Shown: one piece after another, positions 46,266 through 55,979 of the stretch | Numbering within the stretch: the first letter of the stretch is position 1 | Layout: each line of letters begins with the position of its first letter | Assembly: GCA_025267735.1 (NCBI GenBank) | Contig: CM046311.1 | Location: 29,431,399 to 29,495,398, forward strand | Reading direction: 5' to 3' | DNA length: 64,000 nucleotides | Source of the DNA: Mactra quadrangularis | Taxonomy: Eukaryota; Mollusca; Bivalvia; Venerida; Mactridae | Position numbers and translations under genes: made by a program | Notes under the pieces: generated by a model | Databases searched by the model: none | What the model was told of the DNA's origin: nothing | Seen by the model: the letters and a program-made list of their open reading frames with translations, nothing else

Positions 46266-46540
46266 TATGTAAGAACCAAAGTTAAAGTATTACGCAGAAG
46301 AATTTATATGAATGTTAGGTGAATTTAGAGTAGAGAAATCCTTTTATAAAAAATTGCATTTCAAGAAGAGAATTAAGAGAAAAACTATAGCATTGTTGTT
46401 TAACTATTTGACAACATTAAGTTAACTAAGAATATATAGAAGAGTAATAATAGTTAAAAAATGAAAACGATTTGTGCTAAGGCGATTTACTGTTGTTGTT
46501 CAGTACTGTAACCACAGTGTATATTGTAATTATTATTCAG

Positions 46541-46681
46541 TTTAAGAAATACGATGGAACAAAATGGCTGCAGAACTTCCGATTCATGGATTGTATGGGT
46601 ATTGAAGGAATAGAGAATCAAGGTTTTCACCCGAGTGATATCATGTTTCTTCTTCAAGGACATGTGAAGATAGGTTACAAG
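46541..46681 (+). CDS. IFI44-like GTPase, G3 exon (partial gene)
   Basis: Second recognised exon of the same gene: 47 codons, phase 0, from acceptor tattattcag| to donor acaag|gtaact. It encodes FRFMDCMGIEG, where DCMG fits the DxxG (G3, Mg/nucleotide switch) motif and aligns with the DTMGL segment of IFI44 proteins. After it comes FHPSDIMFLLQGHVKIGYK, matching the family's 'DI..IL.G.V...Y' helix. Residues before DCMG (YDGTKWLQNF) fit the linker after the P-loop exon. The intron upstream is about 18.7 kb. Both flanks are invaded: an antisense L1/Tx1-type relic ends about 275 bp upstream, and a Jockey-like LINE tail begins within 10 bp of the donor. The open frame on both strands here is a shadow of this exon. 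Confidence 0.85.
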
Positions 46682-46689
46682 GTAACTTA

Positions 46690-47800
46690 GTTTTTTTGTT
46701 TTTGTTTGGGTTTTACGGCGCACTAACACAAAAAGGTCATATCGCGCCGAAAGCAATTGATGATACCTAATTAATTCGATAATAATGATTTAAAGTCCTA
46801 TTTCGATATATAGTCATTTCCTTTAAATAGTTTAGTATCGCGTATGATGGTACTGATTCAAAAAGTTTTCTAACTGAGTTAACCTTACAATGTTTATCAC
46901 GGATGTTTTTAAGATCGTAACAGTCAGGGATATCAGAAGATGAATCAAGGGTTGACTTTTTGTTATGCCATTTATTAGATATAGCATTGCTCCACATTAT
47001 TTGCCATTTTGACTTAATTAACATATTGATCGAACACTTGAAGCCACTGCTTGTGACCTTGATATCTACTGGTTGAAGATTTAAAGATTATGTTGCTAAA
47101 ATGTCTACTTTTTCATTTCCAATGTGTACCAATATGACTTGGTATTCAGCACAGATGTACTATTACGATTTAAGAATATCTTAAGATTTTGTTGACCATT
47201 TTTTAATTTTAAGTTCTGTTGTAATGGACGTTCGATACTTCGAATATTTTTTGGATCGATGACAGATTAAAAAATCCTCAGCATATAATGAGCAATCTGT
47301 ACCAGGATTTATAACCTTAACTTTATCATCAATTTTAAGCCCAAAAGTGTAACAGATAAACGAATGCCTCGTGGCACGCCTTGTTTTTGTGCGTGGCTGT
47401 CTTATAATGTTGATCCTATTTAAACTTTAATGTTTCTGTCAAACAGAAAACTAGAAATAAAACTTTGCATTCTATCCTTAAGACAGGCATCTTTTAAATC
47501 TTTGAGAATACCATGAGTTCATGTTGTATAGTAAGCTTTCTCAAGATCGAAGAAAATTGAAACTACTTGCTGTTTATTGTCAAAAGCCTCCCTTATATCA
47601 TCTTCTTCATATTTACTTATCGGCGAGATCTAAAAGTGATTACGCGATGCAGATTTGGTCATACCAGATTAACACATTCATTCCTTCTAAAAAGATGTAT
47701 CATCTAAATGTATACCATTTCAATGTAAAACACGTTTTCCTCGACTGTTGGGATTTTAAATACATCTAATACGAACACTTTAAGGTTAACTTACTTGGAG
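46690..47800 (-). pseudogene. Jockey-like LINE relic with SINE-shared 3' tail
   Basis: Minus-strand pieces in several frames: REAFDNKQQVVSIFFDLEKAY (RT motif with DLEKAY) near 47560; DRMQSFISSFLFDRNIKV near 47450; QKQGVPRGIRLSVTL near 47370; CSLYAEDFLICHRS near 47275 (YADD core changed to YAED); then a C-terminal part ending at the stop near 46767 (KWQIMWSNAISNKWHNK). The tail that follows, ggcgcgatatgacctttttg and tgttagtgcgccgtaaaacc plus an A-rich end, resembles the SINE tail at 41225-41280. The YAED change, stops and frameshifts make it inactive. It inserted within 10 bp of a splice donor. Confidence 0.8.
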
Positions 47801-47819
47801 AACTTTTTCAGTCTGTATC

Positions 47820-47930
47820 ATCTAGAGCTGCAATGATTCGTTGGACTCATTCGACGCGATTCGATATGTTTTTCTTTCGATTCGAAGTATGAAATGGATT
47901 TTGTACGAATTTAAAGGTCGCAAAAATGTA
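47820..47930. repeat. attcga-rich transposon end fragment
   Basis: Reads agagctgcaatgattcgttg then alternating attcgac/gattcgat words, a pattern of some hAT-type termini. Single copy in the window, so the call is weak. Confidence 0.3.
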
Positions 47931-48244
47931 TAATTGATGTAATATCGACTTAAAACTTATAGACAACATGGATCTTTTGTAAATTGTATCCAAAGATGCA
48001 GTTCTTGATATACTAATGTACATATTACATAATCATATTCCACTAATACTGAAACTTAAAAAAACTAGTAAAAAAACATTATTTCACCAAGTTGTTATAA
48101 ATTCTATGATATTTTATGACATTTTTTGCCTGTGATAATCTTAATTTTGATCTCTTATAGTCCCTTATTTTTACTTACTTTAGTCTTTCAAATGTTTTAT
48201 GATAATTGGAAGTAAATTTGCGTGTGCCTTGCTTGGACATGTAC

Positions 48245-48335
48245 TCATTTATTTAAGGACCACAATGGAAACAAGGAAATTCATATTTCCTTTTTTGTGC
48301 TATCCTTAATAGATGAACATTATGTCCTAGTACAA
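48245..48335 (+). repeat. LINE 3' tail fragment
   Basis: aaggaccacaatggaaacaa … atttccttttttgtgctatc matches the 3' UTR of the LINE at 59315-59370 (gggaccacaatggaaataag … ttccttttttgcgccatc). The complementary gga/tcc parts could form a stem-loop. A 5'-truncated copy of the same LINE family. Confidence 0.65.
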
Positions 48336-49699
48336 TGAATGTACTACAATACAGTATTATTTATATTCTTTGTTTTTACTGTTTTAATCATTCTTGAGCT
48401 ATGTATATTATTTTCTTTTAATGAATAGACTCTGTCTGTGTGTCTGTGTGTCTAGGCAAAAATATTTTATTTTGAATTATTTAACATTTAAACTTGATTT
48501 GCGCATGTGGAGCTTAAAAACTTCTGGTTTCTCAGAACAGGTAAAATTCAATCACACCGACCAATGTTAGTAACAGTGTTACTACATTACGTAATACGTG
48601 AAAAATGTAGTTAAAGTGTTTCAATACTTTGACAAAGCCTTTTAGGCGAAATAATAACAATAAAAATAGTAAACTTACTGAGCATTATGCAATAATATTA
48701 TTGTATACATTGGCACTGAAATTAACCATGAAGCAATTCCATTACATATGTCTATCTTTACTTGTGGTAACTGGAGCACAGCACAATGTCATCAAATTCA
48801 ATCCAGTCAATATATAATTACATACAGATTATTATCACCTTATTACACTCTTTTATGAAAATGAATTGTACAGCTTTATCATTGTTGTGAATATTACTTA
48901 ACCACTGTAACGAGTGTCATATTTGAAAACAACAAAGTCAGCTATTAAAATGTCTATAATTTTTTTCTTATTCAAATTAATATTTCGCTTGACTGTTTGT
49001 TTGTTAGTATTCGAGTCACTATTCCTTGTTTGTTGTTGGGATATCAAGGTTTAAATAAGTATTTTCTACACTTTCCACTCCGGTTTGGTATTAATGCATC
49101 AGAATTTCCATCCACAATCTGACTTTATAAACATTCCTGTTTGATTAAAACAACAAAAACATAAACAAGTCGTGTTTCTAAATTAGAAATGTTTTTTCAC
49201 CCAAACTACAGCATGAATCATCAATAACCTATTAACTGATTCAATTTTATATTTCGGTACTCTCGTATCCGTTGCGCGTTTGATTTTGCTACGCTTTAAA
49301 AAATAGGGTAAAACCCTTGTATATTGTAAAAAAACTTTCGAGACTATATTTGTATAATTTAGAGTTATTTTAAGGTGAGATGTATTAGGAAATAAAACAG
49401 GTGCATGTTTTTTAATAAATAACTTTGGTTAATTGAATTGTTAGAAATCAAACATGTGTATGTTTCATAAAATTAACTTTATCTAATAGATTTGTTAGAA
49501 ATTTATCACGGGAAACTGCATATTAATATAAACATTTGAAACCTATGATTTCATTTTTTGTTTGAACATGAATGATACGACAAAAAATGTTTAATTTGGC
49601 ATAGATTTATGTAGTCGCTTTTTTATCAAAATGAATAAAGATACAATAATGATATAAAATCCAAGAAAAGCGTGTGAGGCCATTGGCTAACATACACGT
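48336..49699. other. Non-coding, no recognised feature
   Basis: AT-rich. A short frame at 48728-48817 (MKQFHYICLSLLVVTG…) looks like a signal peptide but ends at once; see rejected items. Confidence 0.4.
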
Positions 49700-49704
49700 G
49701 TATG

Positions 49705-49977
49705 TGTGATATAATACTATATCACTAACCAAACAACACGGTCCACCCTTATCAATTATCAGTGGTCAAGTTGAGACGGGCCAATATTACAACTATCAAG
49801 TTGGATAGTTGGGGAGTTTAAGTTTACCAGCCAGAGAGGAGGGTTGTTCCTAGACACTCAGCTGTGAGTAGCACTGAGTGGGAATACCTGGCTGAGTGTT
49901 GGGTGCTGTAACATATATGTTTAGTAGAACAAATAAACTTGGTAGAAACTATATGGACTATGTTATATAATGTTACA
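49705..49977. mobile_element. Solo LTR, 273 bp, 5-bp target duplication
   Basis: Begins TGTGATATAATAC and ends ATAATGTTACA (TG…CA). The 5-mer GTATG flanks it at 49700-49704 and 49978-49982. Inside, the right half is GC-richer and carries aaataaac at 49931, a poly(A)-signal-like word. No primer-binding site, gag or pol follows on either side, as expected for a solo LTR left by recombination. Superfamily (Ty3/gypsy or BEL) undetermined. Confidence 0.85.
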
Positions 49978-49982
49978 GTATG

Positions 49983-52859
49983 TCACGCTCGGGACAGACT
50001 GTAAAACAGTCATAGAGGGCATGTGGATCAAATATGGCATTGTTTTAATTTATTATTTTAAAACTACATATTATTTAAATAAGAACAATACAGCTATTCA
50101 CCAGTTATTGCAAATGATAAGTATTATGACTAACATTATTTCGTTACTTTTGTTAGTAATAATCGATCATCATCAATTTCAATAAAATGGCCGTTCCCAT
50201 AGTTACGTCTGTTAAGATTAGATGCATGTTGATGAACCTCAAAAAGCAATTTCCCATACATTTCCACATGATTATCAACATTTGGTCCCGTACGCACGTA
50301 CGTCACAATTATACATCATACAGAAACATCTTATCCATATCTTTTTCCTTAAGGTGCATTTCCCCCCCCCCCTTAAATATATAGAAAATTCTTAAATTCT
50401 AAGGATAAAGATAAGTTGTATTACAGAGACTTTTTTTCCTTAAGATTTTCCTTAAATATCCCTAACTATTTAAGGAAGCTAAAAACCTACCTTAACTTTT
50501 TCCTTACCTTCAAATGAAGTTTTTTTATGTAGGAAACAACATTTATTGTATATATTTATCTAGTTATGTAGTTATTATGCTTTAATAATAATTATATTGG
50601 TGTCTGGGCACTATTAGAAACATTCTGAATTTACCACATTACATGTATAGGTGTAAATTCTCCATAATTTACAGTTTAATATATTCTTGTTGAAACTATA
50701 ATGTCTCTTCCACATTATATGAATAAATGAAAATATTCCTTCTTCACACATTGTTTCAGTTGAAACTTCAAACATATGAGTAGTTTTGCATTTTGATTGT
50801 CTTGTGTGTAAAATTCTACATGGAAATAAAACCTTGTAACAATAATGGGAAGTGAAAATAACAATGTCATATACTTTGATTTATTTTCTATTGCAAGTAT
50901 AATCTGCAGCATTAAAACATGTACATTATGTCAAATATAATAATTTAAATGATAAGAAATGCTTCTTGTACAGTACGCTTGCAACTGCCTCATAAGTTGT
51001 CATAATCCAGTACTTCTTAACATCACCTGAAATATACAAAAATATGGGTTTAATGCTTGAGAAAATGGTTACCAATTACTTTTGATACAGAAAGAAACGA
51101 TAGATTACTAGGGGCTATTTGTAAGCATTGAACTAAAAAATCAGCATACTAATCTGAACAATTTCTTCCACTTCTAGATTTTTATGTAAGTCATCAATTT
51201 ATACAGAATGAAAATATCACTGCTTGAATGTTTTGAGTTTGAAACCCAACAACCATGATAAAATAATCACAATTTTGATTCCTCACTGTAATAATGTCCT
51301 TATTCTAAAGTAGAATGTATTCAAAAGTGAATATAAAACACTATGATTTACCGCATATAATTTGGTCCATCATTCATGTTTTTACCAGCTAACCAGTGAT
51401 TAACAATGAATTACCTTAGGTACTACCAGTAAACGAAATAAAAACACTGTATGTTGTTTAACACCTTGTTCAATGTCAATTCATCCAGTTTTTCATTTAT
51501 ACAAATATCCTTCTTAACCATACACAATCTCATTCAGATAACCTGAAAATATAACATCATAATATTATGATAAATTCTATAGAAAAAATTAATTTGTAAT
51601 TACATATAATGACAAGTTTCATGCAATGAAGGTAATGATAAAACAGTTTTGTATAAGAATCGTTATGGGTACGAATTTCGTTACTCGAATTTTCGGAAAA
51701 TTGTTCTCTTGGCTCCTTTCACAATTTGCTATAATTTTGAGACAAGGGCATCATTTTCCCTTAATTCCGTTTAGCAAGCTATGAAGCCGCGTTTCGACTG
51801 AAAAGGGGTTCAATGTTATGAAAGAAAATGTTAACAGATGATGCGTTATGACGATTATTCATTTGTAAGTTATTTCTTTGAAAAATCGCATTTACGGCGA
51901 AGATCTACAGATATCTGAAACACAGAATGATTTAAAACTTACCTTGTACAGGGATTGGCTGATTAAATCCTTCATCAATGATTAATACTCCATTAAACTT
52001 TTGTTGTCAACATGACTCTGTGCTCAAGATGATGCAATATTTCATGAGTGAATACGTCATACAAAATTGATGTCATCTACCGGAAAGTAGTATCAGTTAC
52101 TTCCCTTTCGAAAATTATACGTAATAATTCTGAATTTAAGGCCCCAACAAGATTTTACAACATAACTTGATTAAAAGTGAATTATATCGAGAACAAGAGC
52201 GGCCATTTTGTTTCAAACTGTCTGAAGGAAAATGATAAAATCAACCTTAGTAATTCTAGAAATTCCTGAAGAGAGTTCTGTTATAACACTTAAGATTTTT
52301 CTTATCCTTTTCCTTGGCTAAGGTGAGATCTTATCATCATTATATAATTTAAGGGATGTTACTTACACAAAACAAGTTTGTAAAGGGTGCAAAAATGTGA
52401 TATTAATGCAGCCTTTAGATAAATGACCCGTACGTTTTCGGAGTTTGGAGACAACTATTGTTGTATGAGATGTGGACAATTAGTTTTGAATTTTCGTCAT
52501 AACATGTTTTTTGGAGGATTAAGTGATAATTGACATGATAAAGATATACCTGATTTGAAATATGTCTGAATTTTTTGACAATTTGAAGCTACCTGTAAGA
52601 AATTCTCATTGGAGAGATAGGGATTAACTACACCCTAGCTGAATTGTGAGACAATTTTTTAAGAATACGGTGTTACTTCTTTCACTATCGCAATATCACT
52701 TGTAAATATACGTTTCATTTACATAACTTTTGTAAGTTAAATTCCTGTAAATATAACAAACGTTATAGACATCAAATGTTCACCTTAAGTGGGAATGAGT
52801 CTAAAATCCCCTTTTGTACAAGTATGTCACTAACGTTATCAGTGCAACATAGTTTGTAA
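49983..52859. other. Non-coding intronic sequence, no recognised feature
   Basis: About 2.9 kb, AT-rich, with a C run at about 50361-50371 and a ccttaag/ttaagga-rich patch at 50340-50520, echoed at 52285-52360. No exon or element end could be supported. Confidence 0.45.
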
Positions 52860-53120
52860 AAGTTAATAGCTTGTTTCAAACATGTGACGCTTCATCATGT
52901 CACATACGAAGAGAATAAAGACATACCGAAATATGACAGGACATCAATGTCTTCTAATGGAAATCTTCAGCTTGTAGAGACTGAGTTACAGTTTTCCCCT
53001 GAAAAAAAAATGCTTTTTGAAGCTGTCGACCAACTGCATATCGAGTCACTGTTCCTGAAAAAAGCACAGACTTCTATCGGTTGTACTGGGTCTAGATCTA
53101 GGTTAGTATCTGATTATTAA
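52860..53120 (+). CDS. Unrecognised ORF, possible exon
   Basis: Open frame between stops at 52857 and 53118, rich in charged residues (TYEENKDIPKYDRTS, FSPEKKMLFEAVDQL), unlike the leucine/isoleucine-rich chance frames elsewhere. A weak donor, tctag|gttagt, lies near its end. It has no good start codon and no family I recognise. It could be an exon or a transposon piece; its position between two exons of the IFI44-like gene gives no further help. Confidence 0.2.
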   Translation, partial: KLIACFKHVTLHHVTYEENKDIPKYDRTSMSSNGNLQLVETELQFSPEKKMLFEAVDQLHIESLFLKKAQTSIGCTGSRSRLVSDY

Positions 53121-53849
53121 GATTGCGATAATGACACTGGTCTAAGCAAAACCCCAGGTTACAAAAACAAAATGCAAATAAGTACTTTTTGTAACAAAAG
53201 AAGAGATATTGTAACAAAATTGCGTAAAACAGTAACAAACGTAACAAATGATATTTCTTAACTATTTATTTATGTGCTCTCACTAATAATCTGTATGACA
53301 TACGTGTAGTAGCATGTACTAAACATTCCTTTGGACTCATATGTTTAGTCTTAAATTTGTTTATGTAACTTAGTTTTAGAAATCGGTACACGAGAAGCTG
53401 ATTCCTGAGTTTCGAGGTTTTTTTCGTACACCATCCCAAAATATGACATTTTGTTCATTAAATGATAAATTAATATAAAGGATATTTAAACCCTTGTTTA
53501 GACATTATTGCATTTACCAATGGTTACCAATCATGATTTTTTCGCAGTATTAGATTAAAAGTGAACAGTTTTGGTTATACACTATACAAACAGTTCTCGT
53601 TAAGAGTTCTTAGTGATAATTCTGTTTTTAGAATAAACACAAAAGTATTTACATATGAAAACCAAGAAGTTAAAAACCACCATAACATAATTGAATAGTG
53701 TTTAAATTAAACTAATATTTTGTACAGTGCATTCATACACTTACAAGACATAGTCCAACGAGTTTTACTACTTTTCATTTTTTAGTTATTTTAATGAATA
53801 CTTCAAGATCGTTCATTGGTTTGTTTAATATGCTTTTTGAATGTACATA
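53121..53849. other. Non-coding, no recognised feature
   Basis: Short gtaacaaa words cluster at 53155-53245 (five copies), otherwise nothing. Confidence 0.4.
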
Positions 53850-54205
53850 TTATGCCTTAGTTCCATAAAATCGTGGCTTGTTACGGACCCGTACGTGCAG
53901 ACAGTCGTAGGCCTTAGGAAGCCTTGCGTATCAAGGTGACGGTACGCACATGGTACAAAACAACACACCCGTACGGAGCCGTAGCTGGAAGATATGCATG
54001 TTGAATCTATACTTGGCCACTATCTTGTTAACGATTTGACTCTGAAACTGATACGTGTATCCTGGGCTCATCTCAAGGACCCTGGTAAAAACGTAACAGT
54101 CCGTACGGGTACGCAAGAGTTCGTACGAGTCCTTGCAGAGCTTGATCGCACGACGCCCGTACGGTGCCCTCACGGCTACTTTTATGTTTATGGGACTGTA
54201 GCTAT
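53850..54205. mobile_element. MITE-like element, copy B (fuller)
   Basis: The longer relative of 1121-1408, starting tatgccttagttccataaaa and ending tatgggactgtagct. The middle (54085-54180) is clearly GC-richer than the surroundings, with repeated cgtacgg/cgcacg words. Overlapping open frames on both strands come from this element and are not genes. It lies about 260 bp upstream of the third IFI44-like exon. Confidence 0.6.
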
Positions 54206-54463
54206 TGATATTATACGATGACACATTTAAATGTACATATAATTTCCCCTGGCCTTGCAGTAACTTTTTGACAATTACTGCTTGGATATGTATCTGGGTT
54301 GTCCATTCATTCACATGTAACGTTGTTTAAAGTTTATATTTATTTGTCATCACTATGAACTGTAGTGTTTAGTTCAATTGTGCATATACTTAAACATTTA
54401 AGTACATATTTAATTATTAAACTGTGGATAATAAATGTATAACAATTGATATCTCTTCACAAG

Positions 54464-54638
54464 TTTAATCAAGAGAGTCCGATGGATAAGAAGAGTGAGT
54501 TCTACGAGCCCAATCCGACATTTGAAAGTACAACAAACTGTGTTGTATTTGTAATTGCTGCCAAAACAATGGATGATGGTATTCCAGATGCTTATGTTAA
54601 TAAAATAAAACTGCTACAGAACGAAATAAAGAATGCAG
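54464..54638 (+). CDS. IFI44-like GTPase, central beta-strand exon (partial gene)
   Basis: Third recognised exon: 58 codons plus one base, from acceptor ctcttcacaag| to donor aatgcag|gtatgt. It begins FNQESPMDKK, which joins the preceding GYK as in IFI44 proteins (…YQFN…PI). It then reads NPTFESTTNCVVFVIAAKTM, matching the conserved 'NPSL.D.VHCVVFVI' strand before the G4 motif, and ends in a helix, KIKLLQNEIKNAG. The exon stops just before the expected (V)LLTKxD G4 motif, so at least one more 3' exon is needed. I scanned 54639-64000 by eye and did not find it. The gene may continue beyond the window or be broken. No stop, frameshift or lost motif is visible in the three exons. Confidence 0.83.
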
Positions 54639-55249
54639 GTATGTTACAGTAAATAAACTATCTATTAAAATGAGTCAATGTTTCGAATTAAATAATTATC
54701 CTGGCATCAGAGTCTTCAAACTCGTTAAATACGCACACATATAGTATTCGTCAATAAACGAAATTAAAAGTCGGTCCCGTATACATTATCGTGCATGAGT
54801 GATAACTAAACTTTCATTGTAATATTCATATGGTATTGAACCATTTTTACAGTAGGTCCAGCCTGACAGATTACTTTTACCTTTTTCAATATATTTGGTT
54901 GCAAAATTTGTATAATAAAACAATTACTGTATGTAAAACAAAATTACTATTCAAAAACTTTACATCTAAAACAGTAATCATGAAATTATTCGTAGTTTCC
55001 ATATTATCATTTTGCAGCGATTGAGATACACTGCTCCTCAATTCATGACGATTTTTAATTTAAACAAAGAAACGCAATAGTCCGCCATCTTATTTAATTG
55101 TTTTGACGTTGCTATGCCGTGACGTCATAATGGTGTCTTTTCATCGGTTTGCGCTTTGTGTATATATATGTATGTCTTTTGTGAATAATACGGGGTGGTA
55201 AAAATCAGTTCGGAGAGTTGGTCTCAATTGTCGGAAGTTAATTTTCAGA
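54639..55249. other. Intron/non-coding, no recognised feature
   Basis: Begins with the donor of the third IFI44-like exon. The expected G4-motif exon is not here. A gtgacgtcataatgg CRE-like word lies near 55120. Confidence 0.4.
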
Positions 55250-55640
55250 AAGAGAGGAAGTCAAGCGTTACCATCGAAGACCTGCTTCCGAAAGCTAAAG
55301 AGGAGACCTGCTGCCGAGAGATAATGAGGAGACCTGTTGCCGTGAGATCAAGAAAAGACTTATTGCCGAGAGATAAACAGTAGACTTGCTGCTTAAAGAA
55401 AAGAGAATGTCTGCTGAGATAAAGAAAATACGGACTTGCTTGGAAGCAAGTCGATTCAAGAAAATTAGGGATACTAATTTGGGCAGTAAGTCACTCAAAG
55501 AAAACAGGGACTTGCTTGGGAAGCAAGTCCCCTAATAAATAAATAACAGAAAATCTGAGAGATTTACTTGGGAAGCAAGTCTCAAAGAAAACAGGGACTT
55601 GCTTTAGAAGAACTTGGAAGCAAACTTACCGGAAGCAGAC
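55250..55640 (+). repeat. cttgcttgggaagcaag repeats with hairpins
   Basis: At least five diverged units of about 30-60 bp, first as gaggagacctgctgccgaga, later as aaaacagggacttgcttggg + aagcaagtc. At 55507-55531 the unit is a perfect 11-bp stem (gggacttgctt / aagcaagtccc) with a 3-base loop; a 9-bp stem lies at about 55433-55452. It ends about 340 bp before the LINE and may be its 5' UTR or an unrelated minisatellite. A 62-codon frame at 55195-55383 arises from it. Confidence 0.7.
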
Positions 55641-55979
55641 CTTACAAAGAGGCTTGCCTTACAAAGATAGAGATAGTCATAATAATCACACTATGAAAGG
55701 TTATTTTAAAGTATTTTCTCGTAAAATCTTGACAATGACGCGTTACAACCTAAAGTGTAAGCTTTTCATTGTGTGACGAGGTATTTTAGCCGAGAAGCCG
55801 AGACAACGAGCACCACAATATAGAGAGATCGAAATTCAAGATGAGTATAACCATATACATGGTTTCATATCATTCGTGTTTAAAATCTGTGTAACAATAG
55901 TACTGTGCTTTAAATGAACATTGTGATTTGAATTATTATTTGACGCGACGTGAAAAGCTACACCCTCAGTGCACACAGT

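Noticed and set aside
48728..48817. MKQFHYICLSLLVVTG… signal-peptide-like ORF
   Set aside because: Ends after 29 codons with no convincing donor or downstream exon; likely chance in AT-rich DNA.
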